This document shows positions 7,970 to 16,334 of a stretch of 64,000 nt of DNA, piece by piece. The stretch covers positions 1,599,501 through 1,663,500 of the forward strand of contig JADJUS010000022.1 of NCBI GenBank assembly GCA_016716905.1, read 5' to 3'. Each line of letters begins with the position of its first letter. The stretch's first letter is position 1. The DNA comes from Acidobacteriota bacterium. GTDB lineage: Bacteria; Acidobacteriota; Vicinamibacteria; Vicinamibacterales; SCN-69-37. Both the position numbers and the translations under genes were made by a program. The notes beneath the pieces are model-generated. The model made no database searches, was not told the DNA's origin, and was given only the letters and a program-made list of their open reading frames with translations.

Positions 7970-9754
7970 TTACAACGTGATCTTCAGCGCCACCACTGTG
8001 GTGTCGTCGTTGGGGGGGAACCCGGCGCGGTGCGCTTCGACGGCTTCGACGATGGAGTAGACGATTTCCTTGGCGGTGAGGTGTTTGGTCTTCGAGACCA
8101 CGTCGATAAGGCGTCCGCTTCCGAACTCCTCGCTCTTCCGATTCATCGCCTCTGACACGCCGTCCGAGCAGAACACAAACACATCACCCGAGGTGAGCGG
8201 CAGCGTCACTTCGTCGTACGTCATCCCGGGGAATGAACCAAGCGGCACGCCCGGCGCTTCAATCAGGCCGCAGGTGTCGCCCGACGCCCGCACCGGATAC
8301 GGCACGCCGGAGTTGGCCAGCGTCACGCTCCTCCGCTTGAGATCGAAGATCGCGTAACACAGGGTGCAGTAGTACTCCTCGAGCTGGCGCTCGTGGAGGA
8401 TGGTGTTGATCGACATCAGCACCGCCGCAGGCGACGATCGCTCGGGCACATACCGCCGGCGGAACGTGCGGCCGCGCACGAGTTCTCCGGCAAACACGCT
8501 GTAGAGCGCCGCCGGCACGCCCTTGCCTGACACGTCGCCCAACGCCATGATGAGCGTCTGCGACTCGGGCACCAGATAGTCGTAGAAGTCGCCGCCCAAC
8601 TCCAGCGCAGCCGAGAATGACGCGTCCACGTCCACGCCCTTCATCTTCTTGGGCAGCTTGGTGGGCAGCAAAGCCGCCTGCACGCGACGGGCAAACCGCA
8701 GTTCCTTTTCGAGACGCGCCTCGGTCTGCGACGCTTCTTCGTAGAGACGCGCGTTTTCGATCGCGACCGCCGCCTGGCTCGCCAGCAGTGTCAGGATCTC
8801 CACGTCACGCTTGGTGAAGGCGTCGAGCTCAGGGCTCTCGAGGTCGAAGACGCCGATGCAACGGTCCTTGAGCAGCATCGGCACCACCAGCTCCGACCGC
8901 ACATCGTCAACCACCTTGATGTAGCGCGGGTCCTTCGACACGTCGGGCACCATCACCGGCTCGCGATGCAACGCCGAGTAGCCGACCAGTCCCTCGCCCA
9001 GAGGCACCTTGGGCAGCGCCACGCGATCGCCAAACTGCACGGCGACCTTCATTTCCAGTTCCTTGGTCGCCTCGTGGAGCAGCAGGATGCCGAACGTGCG
9101 GTAGTCCACCACGCGCCTGGCCAACTGCGCGATCCGCGAGAGCAGCTCGTCCAGGTCCATGAGCGCGGCCACGTCGCGGCCAATCTCGGCGAGCGTTTCA
9201 AACGCTTCGGCGTCGAGCCGCTGCTGTTCAAACAAGCGCGCGTTGACCAGCGCCAGCGCCACGTGCGCGGCAAACTGCCGCAGGATGGCCGCATCGCGCT
9301 CCGAATACATGTCGCGCGATCGGCTCAACACGTTGAGCGCGCCGATGGGCTTGTTCTTGTGCACCAGCGGCACGGCCAGCGTCGAGGCCATGCCCGGCAC
9401 CACTTCCACGTAGGCCGGCTCGAGCGTAATGTCGCCCACCACCATGGTTTCCTGGGTGCTGACCACGTGCCCCACGATGCCGTCGGTGATGCGGGGACGA
9501 TAGTGCGTGGTATCCGGGTATCCCACGCCGTAGGCGATCCGCAGCTCGCTGTGTCTATCGTCCAGCAGGTAGACGGCAAACGCGTCAAATGGAATCAGGC
9601 GGCCAATCAGCTCGGGAATCTTCTGCAGGAGCTCGTCCAGTTCCACCACCGACGCCACCTGGCGGCCCAGATCAAACAGGGTCAGCAGGACATCGCGCTC
9701 ATGGCTGCCCGCAGACAGGTGTGATGGCAGACGGTTGGCGGGAGGCGGGTTCAT
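7970..9754 (-). CDS. GAF-GAF-SpoIIE PP2C phosphatase
   Basis: The 594-residue cytoplasmic protein has two tandem GAF domains (about residues 15-165 and 180-335), a short helical linker ending in ELRFARRVQAALLP (from residue 351), and a SpoIIE-type PP2C domain with GGDFYDY near residue 388, then ALGDVSGKG, FCSDGVSEAMN and a terminal NDDTTVVALK. The family couples small-molecule or redox sensing by GAF to dephosphorylation of an anti-sigma antagonist. The ATG at 9754 (MNPPPAN) is chosen because upstream in-frame sequence looks non-coding and overlaps the fabZ upstream region. No anti-sigma factor or antagonist gene is adjacent. Confidence 0.9.
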   Translation of the reverse strand: MNPPPANRLPSHLSAGSHERDVLLTLFDLGRQVASVVELDELLQKIPELIGRLIPFDAFAVYLLDDRHSELRIAYGVGYPDTTHYRPRITDGIVGHVVSTQETMVVGDITLEPAYVEVVPGMASTLAVPLVHKNKPIGALNVLSRSRDMYSERDAAILRQFAAHVALALVNARLFEQQRLDAEAFETLAEIGRDVAALMDLDELLSRIAQLARRVVDYRTFGILLLHEATKELEMKVAVQFGDRVALPKVPLGEGLVGYSALHREPVMVPDVSKDPRYIKVVDDVRSELVVPMLLKDRCIGVFDLESPELDAFTKRDVEILTLLASQAAVAIENARLYEEASQTEARLEKELRFARRVQAALLPTKLPKKMKGVDVDASFSAALELGGDFYDYLVPESQTLIMALGDVSGKGVPAALYSVFAGELVRGRTFRRRYVPERSSPAAVLMSINTILHERQLEEYYCTLCYAIFDLKRRSVTLANSGVPYPVRASGDTCGLIEAPGVPLGSFPGMTYDEVTLPLTSGDVFVFCSDGVSEAMNRKSEEFGSGRLIDVVSKTKHLTAKEIVYSIVEAVEAHRAGFPPNDDTTVVALKITL

Positions 9755-9819
9755 GGCAGGCAAACGACGCGGGAGGAACTGGTTCCAATTATACTTGGTT
9801 CGTCCGGCGCCCTGACCCC

Positions 9820-10269
9820 ATGACCGACCTGCAGCTTCCCCTCGACTATTCGGCGATCGAACGCATCCTGCCCCACCGGTATCCATTCCTTCTGGTGGAC
9901 TGCATCATCGAGTTCGAACCCGACCACCGGATAGTGGGTATCAAGAACATCTCAGACAACGAAAAGTCGCTGTCGCGGTCACCCGGCCAGCGGCCGGCGC
10001 TGCCCCCCACCCTCTTAACCGAGGCGGTCGCACAAGTCGGCGCCATCCTGATCCTCTCGAAGGCCGAGAACCAGAACAAACTGATCTTCTTCATGGGAAT
10101 CGAGCGCGTGCGCTACCGCTGTCCCGTGCATCCGGGCGATGTGGTCAGGATTGAGGCTGTGGTCAAGCGCCTTCGGAGCCGGATGGGTGTGCTTCAGGGC
10201 AACGCCACAGTCAACGGGCGCGTGGTCCTTGACGGCACGATGACGTTCGCCCTCGGCCCGCGCGCCTAG
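9820..10269 (+). CDS. FabZ-like hot-dog protein lacking the catalytic histidine
   Basis: The 149-residue protein aligns along its length with 3-hydroxyacyl-ACP dehydratase FabZ: ILPHRYPFLLVD near the N-terminus, the IKNIS strand, LLTEAVAQVG with the catalytic Glu at position 68, and FMGIERVRYRCPVHPGD. However, the active-site GHFPG motif of FabZ reads RSPGQ here, so the catalytic His (position 54) is Ser, and the following PG is PP. It may be a degenerate or repurposed dehydratase, or use different chemistry. The start ATG at 9820 lies 65 bp from the divergent phosphatase start. No lpx or fab genes are next to it. Confidence 0.8.
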   Translation: MTDLQLPLDYSAIERILPHRYPFLLVDCIIEFEPDHRIVGIKNISDNEKSLSRSPGQRPALPPTLLTEAVAQVGAILILSKAENQNKLIFFMGIERVRYRCPVHPGDVVRIEAVVKRLRSRMGVLQGNATVNGRVVLDGTMTFALGPRA

Positions 10270-10372
10270 CGATTGTCCACGCAGGATTACAGGAGACGCC
10301 GAGGCTCAGAGGGTCAGATCTTTGGCTAAAGACTGGCGCCCTAAGTCGTCCCTGAGAGACTGTGCTGGCATC

Positions 10373-10438
10373 TCGTAGCGCGGCCTGGGTCTCAAGGCCG
10401 CGGACGTCCGCGCGCTTGAGACCCAGCGCGCGCTACGA
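10373..10438. repeat. 66-nt GTAGCGCG palindrome (REP-like)
   Basis: The outer stem 10373-10382 / 10429-10438, the middle stem 10385-10396 / 10415-10426 and a central 14-bp palindrome at 10399-10412 make almost the whole element one hairpin. Related copies are at 55192-55255 and 57639-57702. It lies between the convergent fabZ-like gene and serA and may serve as a terminator for either. The rest of the 203-bp gap shows nothing recognisable. Confidence 0.85.
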
Positions 10439-10472
10439 AATTCCGGATACACGCAAACGAAAAGCCGCGCGA

Positions 10473-11642
10473 TCAGATCTGCCGCAACATCAATAGACCG
10501 TCGATGGCCTTGAGGCGTTCGAGCGCAGCGGCGGGCACGGGTGCGGTCACGTCGGCCACCACGTAGGTGACGCCTCTGGTGGCGCTGGCCCAACCCACCA
10601 CGGTGACGCCGGCTTCTGCGAACGCCTTGGTGACGTTGGCCGCCGCCTGCTCGGACGCCGAACATGCGCACACACAACGATGCGCGGTCTGTCGCGGCGC
10701 CACCAGGTCCGGGAAGTTCACGGCGTTGCGCACGTGGCCGTGTTCCAGGAAGTCACGTACCTGATCGGCCACCATGATGGCGCAGTTGTCTTCGGCCTCG
10801 GCCGTGGACGCGCCCAGGTGAGGCGTGGTCACACACTTCGGGTGTTTCACGGTCAGCGCTGTGGGGAAATCGCTGATGTACGCGAGCGTGTGCCCGGCGT
10901 CGAGGCTGGCCAGCATGGCCGGCTCGTCCACAATCCCTTCGCGCGCAAAATTCAGCACCGCGCTTCTGGGTTTCATCGCCTTCAGCCGATCGGCGTCAAT
11001 CAGCTGTCGCGTGGCCGGCCCCAACGGCACGTGCAGCGTGACAAAGTCCGCCGTTCGCAACGCTTCGTCCAGCGAACGCGCGCGAACCACTGCGGGTGAC
11101 AGCTGCCAGGCGGCGTCCAGCGTGAGGCCGGGGTCGTAGCCCACCACCTGCATACCCAGCGCCACGGCGGCGTTCGCCACGCGGCCACCAATGGCCCCAA
11201 GGCCGATCACGGCAAGGGTCCGACCGGGAAGCTCGGTGCCGGCGAATGCCTTTTTGCCGGCTTCCACTGCCTTGTGCAAGTCGGCATCTGAATCGGCGGC
11301 GTCACCGGCGCGGCGCGCAAACTCTACTGCTGGCACGATGTGCCGGCTCGCCAGAATCAGACCCGCAATCACCAGTTCCTTGACCGCATTGGCATTGGCG
11401 CCCGGCGCGTTGAACACGGGGATGCCGCGCTCGGTCATCGCCGCCACCGGAATGTTGTTGACCCCGGCACCGGCCCGGCCGATGGCCTTGAGCGACGGCC
11501 CGAACGTGGCCTTGTGCAGGTCCGCCGATCGCAGGAGGATGGCATCCGGATCGGCAAGGTCGGCGCCGGTCGTGAAGCGCTCCCGTGGCAACCGCTCGAG
11601 GCCGGCAGCAGAAATGTTGTTCAGGGTTTGGACGGTATACAT
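10473..11642 (-). CDS. serA: D-3-phosphoglycerate dehydrogenase with ACT domain
   Basis: The 389-residue enzyme oxidises 3-phosphoglycerate to 3-phosphohydroxypyruvate, the first step of serine synthesis. The substrate-binding segment (GAGVNN, NANAVKELVIAG), the NAD-binding GLGAIGGRVA, and the catalytic region (NFAREGIVDE, TPHLGAST) are in family order. A C-terminal ACT-like domain from about residue 320 fits allosteric control by serine. It carries a cluster of three cysteines (CVCAC) just before the ACT domain. The gene is followed by the REP-like palindrome, and the next upstream gene (eamA) starts its stop codon 24 bp away on the same strand. Confidence 0.9.
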   Translation of the reverse strand: MYTVQTLNNISAAGLERLPRERFTTGADLADPDAILLRSADLHKATFGPSLKAIGRAGAGVNNIPVAAMTERGIPVFNAPGANANAVKELVIAGLILASRHIVPAVEFARRAGDAADSDADLHKAVEAGKKAFAGTELPGRTLAVIGLGAIGGRVANAAVALGMQVVGYDPGLTLDAAWQLSPAVVRARSLDEALRTADFVTLHVPLGPATRQLIDADRLKAMKPRSAVLNFAREGIVDEPAMLASLDAGHTLAYISDFPTALTVKHPKCVTTPHLGASTAEAEDNCAIMVADQVRDFLEHGHVRNAVNFPDLVAPRQTAHRCVCACSASEQAAANVTKAFAEAGVTVVGWASATRGVTYVVADVTAPVPAAALERLKAIDGLLMLRQI

Positions 11643-11666
11643 GGCACGTCGGTCAAGCCAAGGATA

Positions 11667-12569
11667 TCAGGCTCGTGACGGTCGCCTCACAGGGCGCACC
11701 ACAAGCATGCCGACCACGATGATCAGGGCGGCGGCGATCATCGACAGCCGGAAAGGCTCACCCAGCAGAAGAGTTCCCAGCGCCACCGCAATCACCGGGT
11801 TCACATAGGTGTAGAGCGACACGGTGGCGATGGGCAAATGGCGCAGCGCGTAGGAATAGGCGGCAAACGCGATCACCGAGCCAGCCAGCGTCAGATAACC
11901 CAGCGCCGCCAGCGTGCGCGAGGAAAACGACAGGTGAGCCCACTCCCCCATCGCGGTGCCCGCAAGCGTCATGAACAAGCCGCCGAAGAACATCTGCACC
12001 GCCGCGATGCCAAGCACGTTGCGCGACATGGAGTGCCGGCGCGTATACGCCGACGCAATCGCCCAACCAATACACGCGACCTGCACCGACAACACCCCCA
12101 CCACCACGCCTCGGCCGGTGACGCCGCCAAGCGAGATGTCTGGCCACACGAGCATCACGATGCCGAGGAACCCGATAAACAACCCGCCCCACTGACGCCC
12201 CGACAGCCGGTCGGCCCCGGGTAACCAGGAGTCAACCGCCACCATCCAGAAGGGTGATGTCGCGATGACAACCGCCGTCAATCCGCTCGCCAGGTATTGC
12301 TCTGCCCAGACGACGCCGCCGTTGCCGAGCGCGATCATCAGAAAGCCGAGCACAGCCAGCCGGCCCCACTCGCGTACCGGTGGTATCGTCTGGCCCCGCG
12401 CAAGGAGCCACAAGGCGAGGAGCACTCCAGCAATGAGGTACCGGATCCCGCCCATCAGGAATGGGGGGATGGTCTCGAGCGCAATCTTGATGGCGAGATA
12501 GGTAGTGCCCCAGATGAGGCACACGGCGGCCCAGGCTATCCACGCATTCCGCCGAACCGCTGGATTCAT
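11667..12569 (-). CDS. EamA/DMT-superfamily permease, 10 TM helices
   Basis: The 300-residue protein consists of two EamA repeats of about five hydrophobic helices each, opening with AWAAVCLIWGTTYLAIKIAL and ending in a short basic tail (RPVRRPSRA). Relatives such as RhtA and YedA export amino acids or metabolites across the inner membrane. The substrate cannot be inferred. It begins 2 bp after the stop of the upstream HD-domain gene, so the two are probably translated from one message, with serA possibly following. Confidence 0.85.
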   Translation of the reverse strand: MNPAVRRNAWIAWAAVCLIWGTTYLAIKIALETIPPFLMGGIRYLIAGVLLALWLLARGQTIPPVREWGRLAVLGFLMIALGNGGVVWAEQYLASGLTAVVIATSPFWMVAVDSWLPGADRLSGRQWGGLFIGFLGIVMLVWPDISLGGVTGRGVVVGVLSVQVACIGWAIASAYTRRHSMSRNVLGIAAVQMFFGGLFMTLAGTAMGEWAHLSFSSRTLAALGYLTLAGSVIAFAAYSYALRHLPIATVSLYTYVNPVIAVALGTLLLGEPFRLSMIAAALIIVVGMLVVRPVRRPSRA

Positions 12570-12571
12570 GA

Positions 12572-13528
12572 TCAGGAAGGCTTGTACAGCACGCGCTCCA
12601 GCCGCCGATGATAGGCCGTGAAGGGGCCGTCGCTGTCATCGGCCTCAATGTGTTTTCTCACCTGGTGAATCCTGGCATCGAGATCATCAACGGCAGCCAG
12701 GATAAAGGCCTCCACGGTCATCGGCTCCACGGGTGAACCCATGGCCTTCTGGCCGTGGTGCGACAAAATCAAATGCTCGATCTGCACAGACAGATCGTGC
12801 GGAAAGTCTGGAATTTCACGTGTCATGTCGCGCACCATCCCTGCGCCAATCGTGATGTGGCCGAGCAGGTTCCCCTCAACCGAATAATCCGTCGTCACAC
12901 CGTACGACAGCTCTTCGAGCTTGCCGATGTCGTGCAGGATGGCGCCGGCCACCAGCAGATCCCGATTGGCTCCGTACGCGTCGGCCAGGAATTCGACCGA
13001 ATCGATGATCTTCAGGACGTGTTCCAGCAGGCCGCCGCGATACGCATGATGCACGGTCTGGGCCGCGGGCCAGATGCGCAGGCGGTCGCCCTGCTTCTGC
13101 GCCACCCGGGTCAGCAACTCACGAACCGGCGGGGATGACACGGCCGCTATGTGGGCCTCGAGCTCGCGCCACATGTCGTCGATCGGGCGTGGCGCGCACG
13201 GAATGCAATCTTCCTCGCGAAAGCCATCGAGCGCATCGCGTTGTGCATCGATGCGGCGGATCTTGTCGATCACCAGCTCGAGCCGCTGGTTGAAAAGATT
13301 GCCACGCGCCTGAATCTTGACGAACTCCCCGGCGTCGAACTCCTCTTTCAGGCCTTCCACATCCTGAAAGACCTTGCCCTTGATCTCTCCCGAGATGTCC
13401 TGCAGCACCAACGCCAGGTAGTTGCCGCTCTTGCCGCTGCGCAACTCTTTCTTTGAGCACAGAAAGTAACCCCATCCATTGGCGGCGCCTGTGAGCTGAG
13501 CAATCCTGGGTAGTTGAGTCATGGTCAA
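12572..13528 (-). CDS. YhaM-like 3'-5' exoribonuclease (OB fold plus HD domain)
   Basis: The 318-residue protein has an N-terminal OB-fold nucleic-acid-binding domain (about residues 10-95) and a C-terminal HD phosphohydrolase domain with HHAYRGGLLEH, the LLVAGAILHDIGK metal motif and a later HLILSHHGQ. This architecture is that of the YhaM/CBF1 family, which trims RNA 3' ends in a metal-dependent way. An in-frame second ATG at 13522 is an equally good start. The gene is divergent from the hybrid histidine kinase with 36 bp between starts and is closely followed by the EamA permease gene. Confidence 0.85.
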   Translation of the reverse strand: MTMTQLPRIAQLTGAANGWGYFLCSKKELRSGKSGNYLALVLQDISGEIKGKVFQDVEGLKEEFDAGEFVKIQARGNLFNQRLELVIDKIRRIDAQRDALDGFREEDCIPCAPRPIDDMWRELEAHIAAVSSPPVRELLTRVAQKQGDRLRIWPAAQTVHHAYRGGLLEHVLKIIDSVEFLADAYGANRDLLVAGAILHDIGKLEELSYGVTTDYSVEGNLLGHITIGAGMVRDMTREIPDFPHDLSVQIEHLILSHHGQKAMGSPVEPMTVEAFILAAVDDLDARIHQVRKHIEADDSDGPFTAYHRRLERVLYKPS

Positions 13529-13564
13529 TTCGAGTGTACTTCGAGATGCTAAGATTCAGCAGCC

Positions 13565-15112
13565 ATGCCGCCTCCCACCCCCATGGCCGGCGTTCCTCAT
13601 CCAACGCTTGGCAACGATGCGTTCCTGCACTTGTTCGAGGGACTTCGCGAAGGCGTCTTCATCGGCCTGGTGTCGTCCGACGCCACGGCGACGCTCGCGG
13701 CCAACCCGTATCTGCGCCTCATGATGGGCTGGGCCGAAGACGTGAGCGTCACTGACGTTCGCCCGTTTGATCTCGACCGCTTCGTCGACCCGCTGGCACG
13801 CGACGGCTTCCTCGCACAACTCACGCGCGACGGCGCCGTACACGATCATCTGCTGCGACTGCGTCGGCTTGACGGCACCGCCATCTGGATTGAAGTGACT
13901 GCCCGCGCGGAACCGCTGGCGCACGCGCTCCGGGTGGAAGCCCTGATGCGCGACGTCACGGAGCGAAAAAAGCTGGAAGACAAAGCGCGGGATGTCTTCC
14001 GTCAGTTGTCACAGGCTGAAAAACTCGCGGCCCTCGGGCAAACCATGTCGGGCGTGGCGCACGAGCTGAATAACCCGCTCGCGACCATCCTGGCCTGCGC
14101 GGAACGCCTGACCAGCCGGCGTCTCGACGACCACACCCGCCGGGATCTGGATGCCGTCCACAACGCCGCCGAGCGTGCCGCCCGGATCGTTCGCAACCTC
14201 CAGACCTTTGCACGCAAGCGCCACACGACACGAACGATGGTCGATCTGAATCACGTGGTGCGCGACACGCTCGCGTTGCGCTCCTACGAACAACACGTGG
14301 CCAACGTCGTGATCATCGAAGCGCTGGCCGCGGGCCTGCCTCTCGTCTTTGCAGACCACCATCAACTTCAGCAGGTCCTGCTGAACCTTGTCATCAACGC
14401 CGAACACGCCATGCTCGGCGCCCACGGCCGGGGCCTGCTGGTGTTGCGCTCGTGGCACGATGCCGAACGCGATGCCGTCATGCTCGAAGTAAGCGACGAC
14501 GGCCCGGGAATTTCGGCGGATGTGCAGGAAAAGATCTTTGACCCGTTTTTTACGACGAAAGCCGTCGGCAAAGGCACAGGCCTCGGGCTGACCGTGGCCT
14601 ACGCCATTGCTCAGGAACACGGAGGGCGCCTGGCCGTGTCGTCGGTGCCCGGCCGCGGCGCGTCGTTTGTGCTGGAACTCCCTGCGGGAGGCACCCACGT
14701 GCGCGCGCCTGAACCGGCTGCCGCGCCGGCGCCTGTCGAAGTGCCCGTCGGCACCCGCGCTCTGGTCGTCGAAGACGAGCACGCGCTTGGAGAAGCCGTG
14801 GCCGACGCCCTGCGCGACGCCGGCTTCGAAGTCGATCGTGCGGCCGACGGCGAAGAAGCGATCGCTCGCACCCAGCGGCGCGCCTACGACGTGATTGTCT
14901 GTGACTTGAAAATGCCTCGCGTGGACGGCGTGGCGTTTTATAACCACCTGGCCGCGACGGCCCCCGCGCTGACGCGCCGGGTGATCTTTGTCACTGGTGA
15001 TGTGGCCGGCACCGAGGCGGAAAGCTTCCTCGAACGCAGCGGCTGTCGCTGGCTCGCCAAACCGTTCCGCCTCCGCGACGTCGTTCGTACGGCCCGCGAA
15101 GTGATCGGCTAA
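13565..15112 (+). CDS. Hybrid sensor histidine kinase (PAS-HisKA-HATPase-REC)
   Basis: The 515-residue soluble kinase has a PAS-like sensor (about residues 17-135), a HisKA domain with the phospho-accepting H166 in [14 protein letters not shown], an HATPase domain with N box, DDGPGIS and GTGLGL, and a C-terminal receiver from about residue 395 whose acceptor Asp lies in [13 protein letters not shown]. No membrane segment is present, so it senses a cytoplasmic cue. It is convergent with the FliA-type sigma gene, with the stop codons directly abutting. The HELNNP signature is typical of kinases that pair with NtrC-type regulators, and one is encoded 1.6 kb away. Confidence 0.9.
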   Translation: MPPPTPMAGVPHPTLGNDAFLHLFEGLREGVFIGLVSSDATATLAANPYLRLMMGWAEDVSVTDVRPFDLDRFVDPLARDGFLAQLTRDGAVHDHLLRLRRLDGTAIWIEVTARAEPLAHALRVEALMRDVTERKKLEDKARDVFRQLSQAEKLAALGQTMSGVAHELNNPLATILACAERLTSRRLDDHTRRDLDAVHNAAERAARIVRNLQTFARKRHTTRTMVDLNHVVRDTLALRSYEQHVANVVIIEALAAGLPLVFADHHQLQQVLLNLVINAEHAMLGAHGRGLLVLRSWHDAERDAVMLEVSDDGPGISADVQEKIFDPFFTTKAVGKGTGLGLTVAYAIAQEHGGRLAVSSVPGRGASFVLELPAGGTHVRAPEPAAAPAPVEVPVGTRALVVEDEHALGEAVADALRDAGFEVDRAADGEEAIARTQRRAYDVIVCDLKMPRVDGVAFYNHLAATAPALTRRVIFVTGDVAGTEAESFLERSGCRWLAKPFRLRDVVRTAREVIG

Positions 15113-15859
15113 TCACGCCACCGCGTACTTCGAACAGGCCGACTGTCCGGCAGCCGGCGCGAGTGTCTTGCGCAAGCGGCTCATCGCCCTCGCATGCAAC
15201 TGCGACACGCGCGACTCGTTGACGCCAATCTCCTTCCCAATCTGCTTCATCGTCGCCTCCTTGAAGTAGTAGAGGCTGACGATGCGGCGCTCGCGAGGGG
15301 GGAGAGCGGCGAGAGCGGCACGCACATGGTCGCGGACTTCTTTGTGTTCGAACTGCTGGTCTGGCGCCTGCGGTGAACTTGGCACCATCACGGCGGGAAG
15401 GGAGCCCGTGTCCACGTTGTCGTGGTTCGCGAGCGGCGACGTGGATTCAATCGTGGTGATTCTGAGGATGGTGCGTTCCAGTCGCGACTCGTCGGCGCCG
15501 ACGCGCTTGGCGAGATCGGCCATGGAAGGCTCGGCGCCCAATTCCCGGCGCAGCGATTCGCGGGCGGCTTCGAGCTCGCGGCGAACTCGGCGCACTCCGC
15601 GCGGCCAGGCATCCCGGCGCAGGGCATCAATCATGGCGCCGCGAACACGGCGCTCGGCGAACGTCTCAAACTTGATTCCGCGGCTTTCATCAAAGCGATG
15701 CGCCGCGTCCATCAACCCCAACACCCCGTCCTGCACCAAATCGCTGACAGCGACTGAATTTGGCATGGTGGACGCCAACCGTCGGGCCATCGATTCCACG
15801 AATGGCAGTGTGGCGACAACACGGTCGTTCTGGTGATCGGCGAGGGGCGCGCGTTGCAT
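15113..15859 (-). CDS. FliA/WhiG-family RNA polymerase sigma factor
   Basis: The 248-residue protein shows sigma-70 regions 2 (VSDLVQDGVLGLMDAAHRFD; FETFAERRVRGAMIDALR), 3 and 4 (LPPRERRIVSLYYFKEATM; IGVNESRVSQLHARAM). The size and the RGAMIDALR motif fit the FliA (sigma-28) group. The ATG at 15859 is preceded by a strong ribosome site (GGAGG eight bases upstream), which decides the start. A sigma-54 promoter lies about 55 bp upstream. In Vibrio and Pseudomonas fliA is placed under sigma-54 control; no flagellar gene occurs in this window, so its regulon here is unknown and could be non-motility. Confidence 0.85.
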   Translation of the reverse strand: MQRAPLADHQNDRVVATLPFVESMARRLASTMPNSVAVSDLVQDGVLGLMDAAHRFDESRGIKFETFAERRVRGAMIDALRRDAWPRGVRRVRRELEAARESLRRELGAEPSMADLAKRVGADESRLERTILRITTIESTSPLANHDNVDTGSLPAVMVPSSPQAPDQQFEHKEVRDHVRAALAALPPRERRIVSLYYFKEATMKQIGKEIGVNESRVSQLHARAMSRLRKTLAPAAGQSACSKYAVA

Positions 15860-15910
15860 GTAAAACCTCCAAAATTGAGCCGGCGATGGTTGCCGGCATG
15901 GAGGTGTAGG

Positions 15911-15926
15911 GCAACAGCGGTGCCAA
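15911..15926 (-). promoter_or_regulatory. Sigma-54 promoter (-24/-12) upstream of the FliA-type sigma gene
   Basis: On the minus strand the bases read TTGGCAC-N5-TTGC, an exact match to the sigma-54 core (TGGCAC-N5-TTGC) with correct spacing between the GG and GC doublets. It is correctly oriented, and the -12 element is about 52-55 bp before the start codon. Transcription from it would need an AAA+ enhancer-binding protein; the NtrC-type activator at 16686-18080 is the obvious candidate. Confidence 0.75.
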
Positions 15927-16018
15927 TTCGTGAGACGAATAAAACACGAATATGGCATATGGCGCGATTCTGCCTATAAGTTGTTTATTTACAATTAGTT
16001 AGATTGAAAATGCCGTGG

Positions 16019-16048
16019 TGTGAAGCCGTGTGCAGTTGTGTGCCGAAC
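16019..16048. promoter_or_regulatory. Three 10-bp-phased GTGTG direct repeats, possible activator sites
   Basis: GTGTG recurs at 16019, 16029 and 16039, exactly one helical turn apart, in three consecutive 10-bp units. The block is about 95-125 bp upstream of the sigma-54 promoter, a typical enhancer distance. Binding by the nearby NtrC-type protein or the small HTH protein is speculation. Confidence 0.4.
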
Positions 16049-16105
16049 CACGCTTATCCGGTCAAATTAATGACGCTATCGCCGTCAAGTGTCAATAATT
16101 TATCG

Positions 16106-16330
16106 TCACGCGGGCGGGAGGGCGGCGCTCCGGATGCGCTGGGTAGTTCGAATGGCGTCCACGGTGCTGGCCACGACCTGGCCGGCGCGAGCCCGGTGTG
16201 TGTCTTCCAGCAGGCGGTGTTCAAGTAACTCGGCGTTCGCCAGGATGATCCCGAGTTGATTGTTCAGGAGGTGGAACAGTTGATTCAGGTCGTTTTGCGT
16301 GGGCGCGACCTGCGGCGTGAGTGCGGTCAT
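16106..16330 (-). CDS. Small DHp-only histidine-kinase-like protein (74 aa)
   Basis: The protein (MTALTPQVAPTQ...) contains a helix with an H-box-like sequence, FHLLNNQLGIILANAELL, with the candidate acceptor histidine at position 20, followed by a second helix with alternating hydrophobics. This matches the dimerisation/phosphoacceptor hairpin of histidine kinases, but no ATP-binding domain follows. It could be a phosphotransfer intermediate, a dominant partner of the nearby kinases, or a remnant. The ATG at 16330 is 4 bp after the HTH gene's stop, so the two form an operon and are likely co-translated. Confidence 0.6.
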   Translation of the reverse strand: MTALTPQVAPTQNDLNQLFHLLNNQLGIILANAELLEHRLLEDTHRARAGQVVASTVDAIRTTQRIRSAALPPA

Positions 16331-16334
16331 GGTC

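Larger units (their letters stand above)
15860..16105 (-). promoter_or_regulatory. AT-rich upstream control region of the sigma gene
   Basis: This 246-bp gap is clearly AT-richer than its surroundings. Reading toward the sigma gene it holds the three phased GTGTG repeats (16019-16048), a split palindrome TGACG-N7-CGTCA (16071-16087) that could be an operator, AT-rich sequence around 15940-16010, and the sigma-54 promoter at 15911-15926. Confidence 0.6.
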
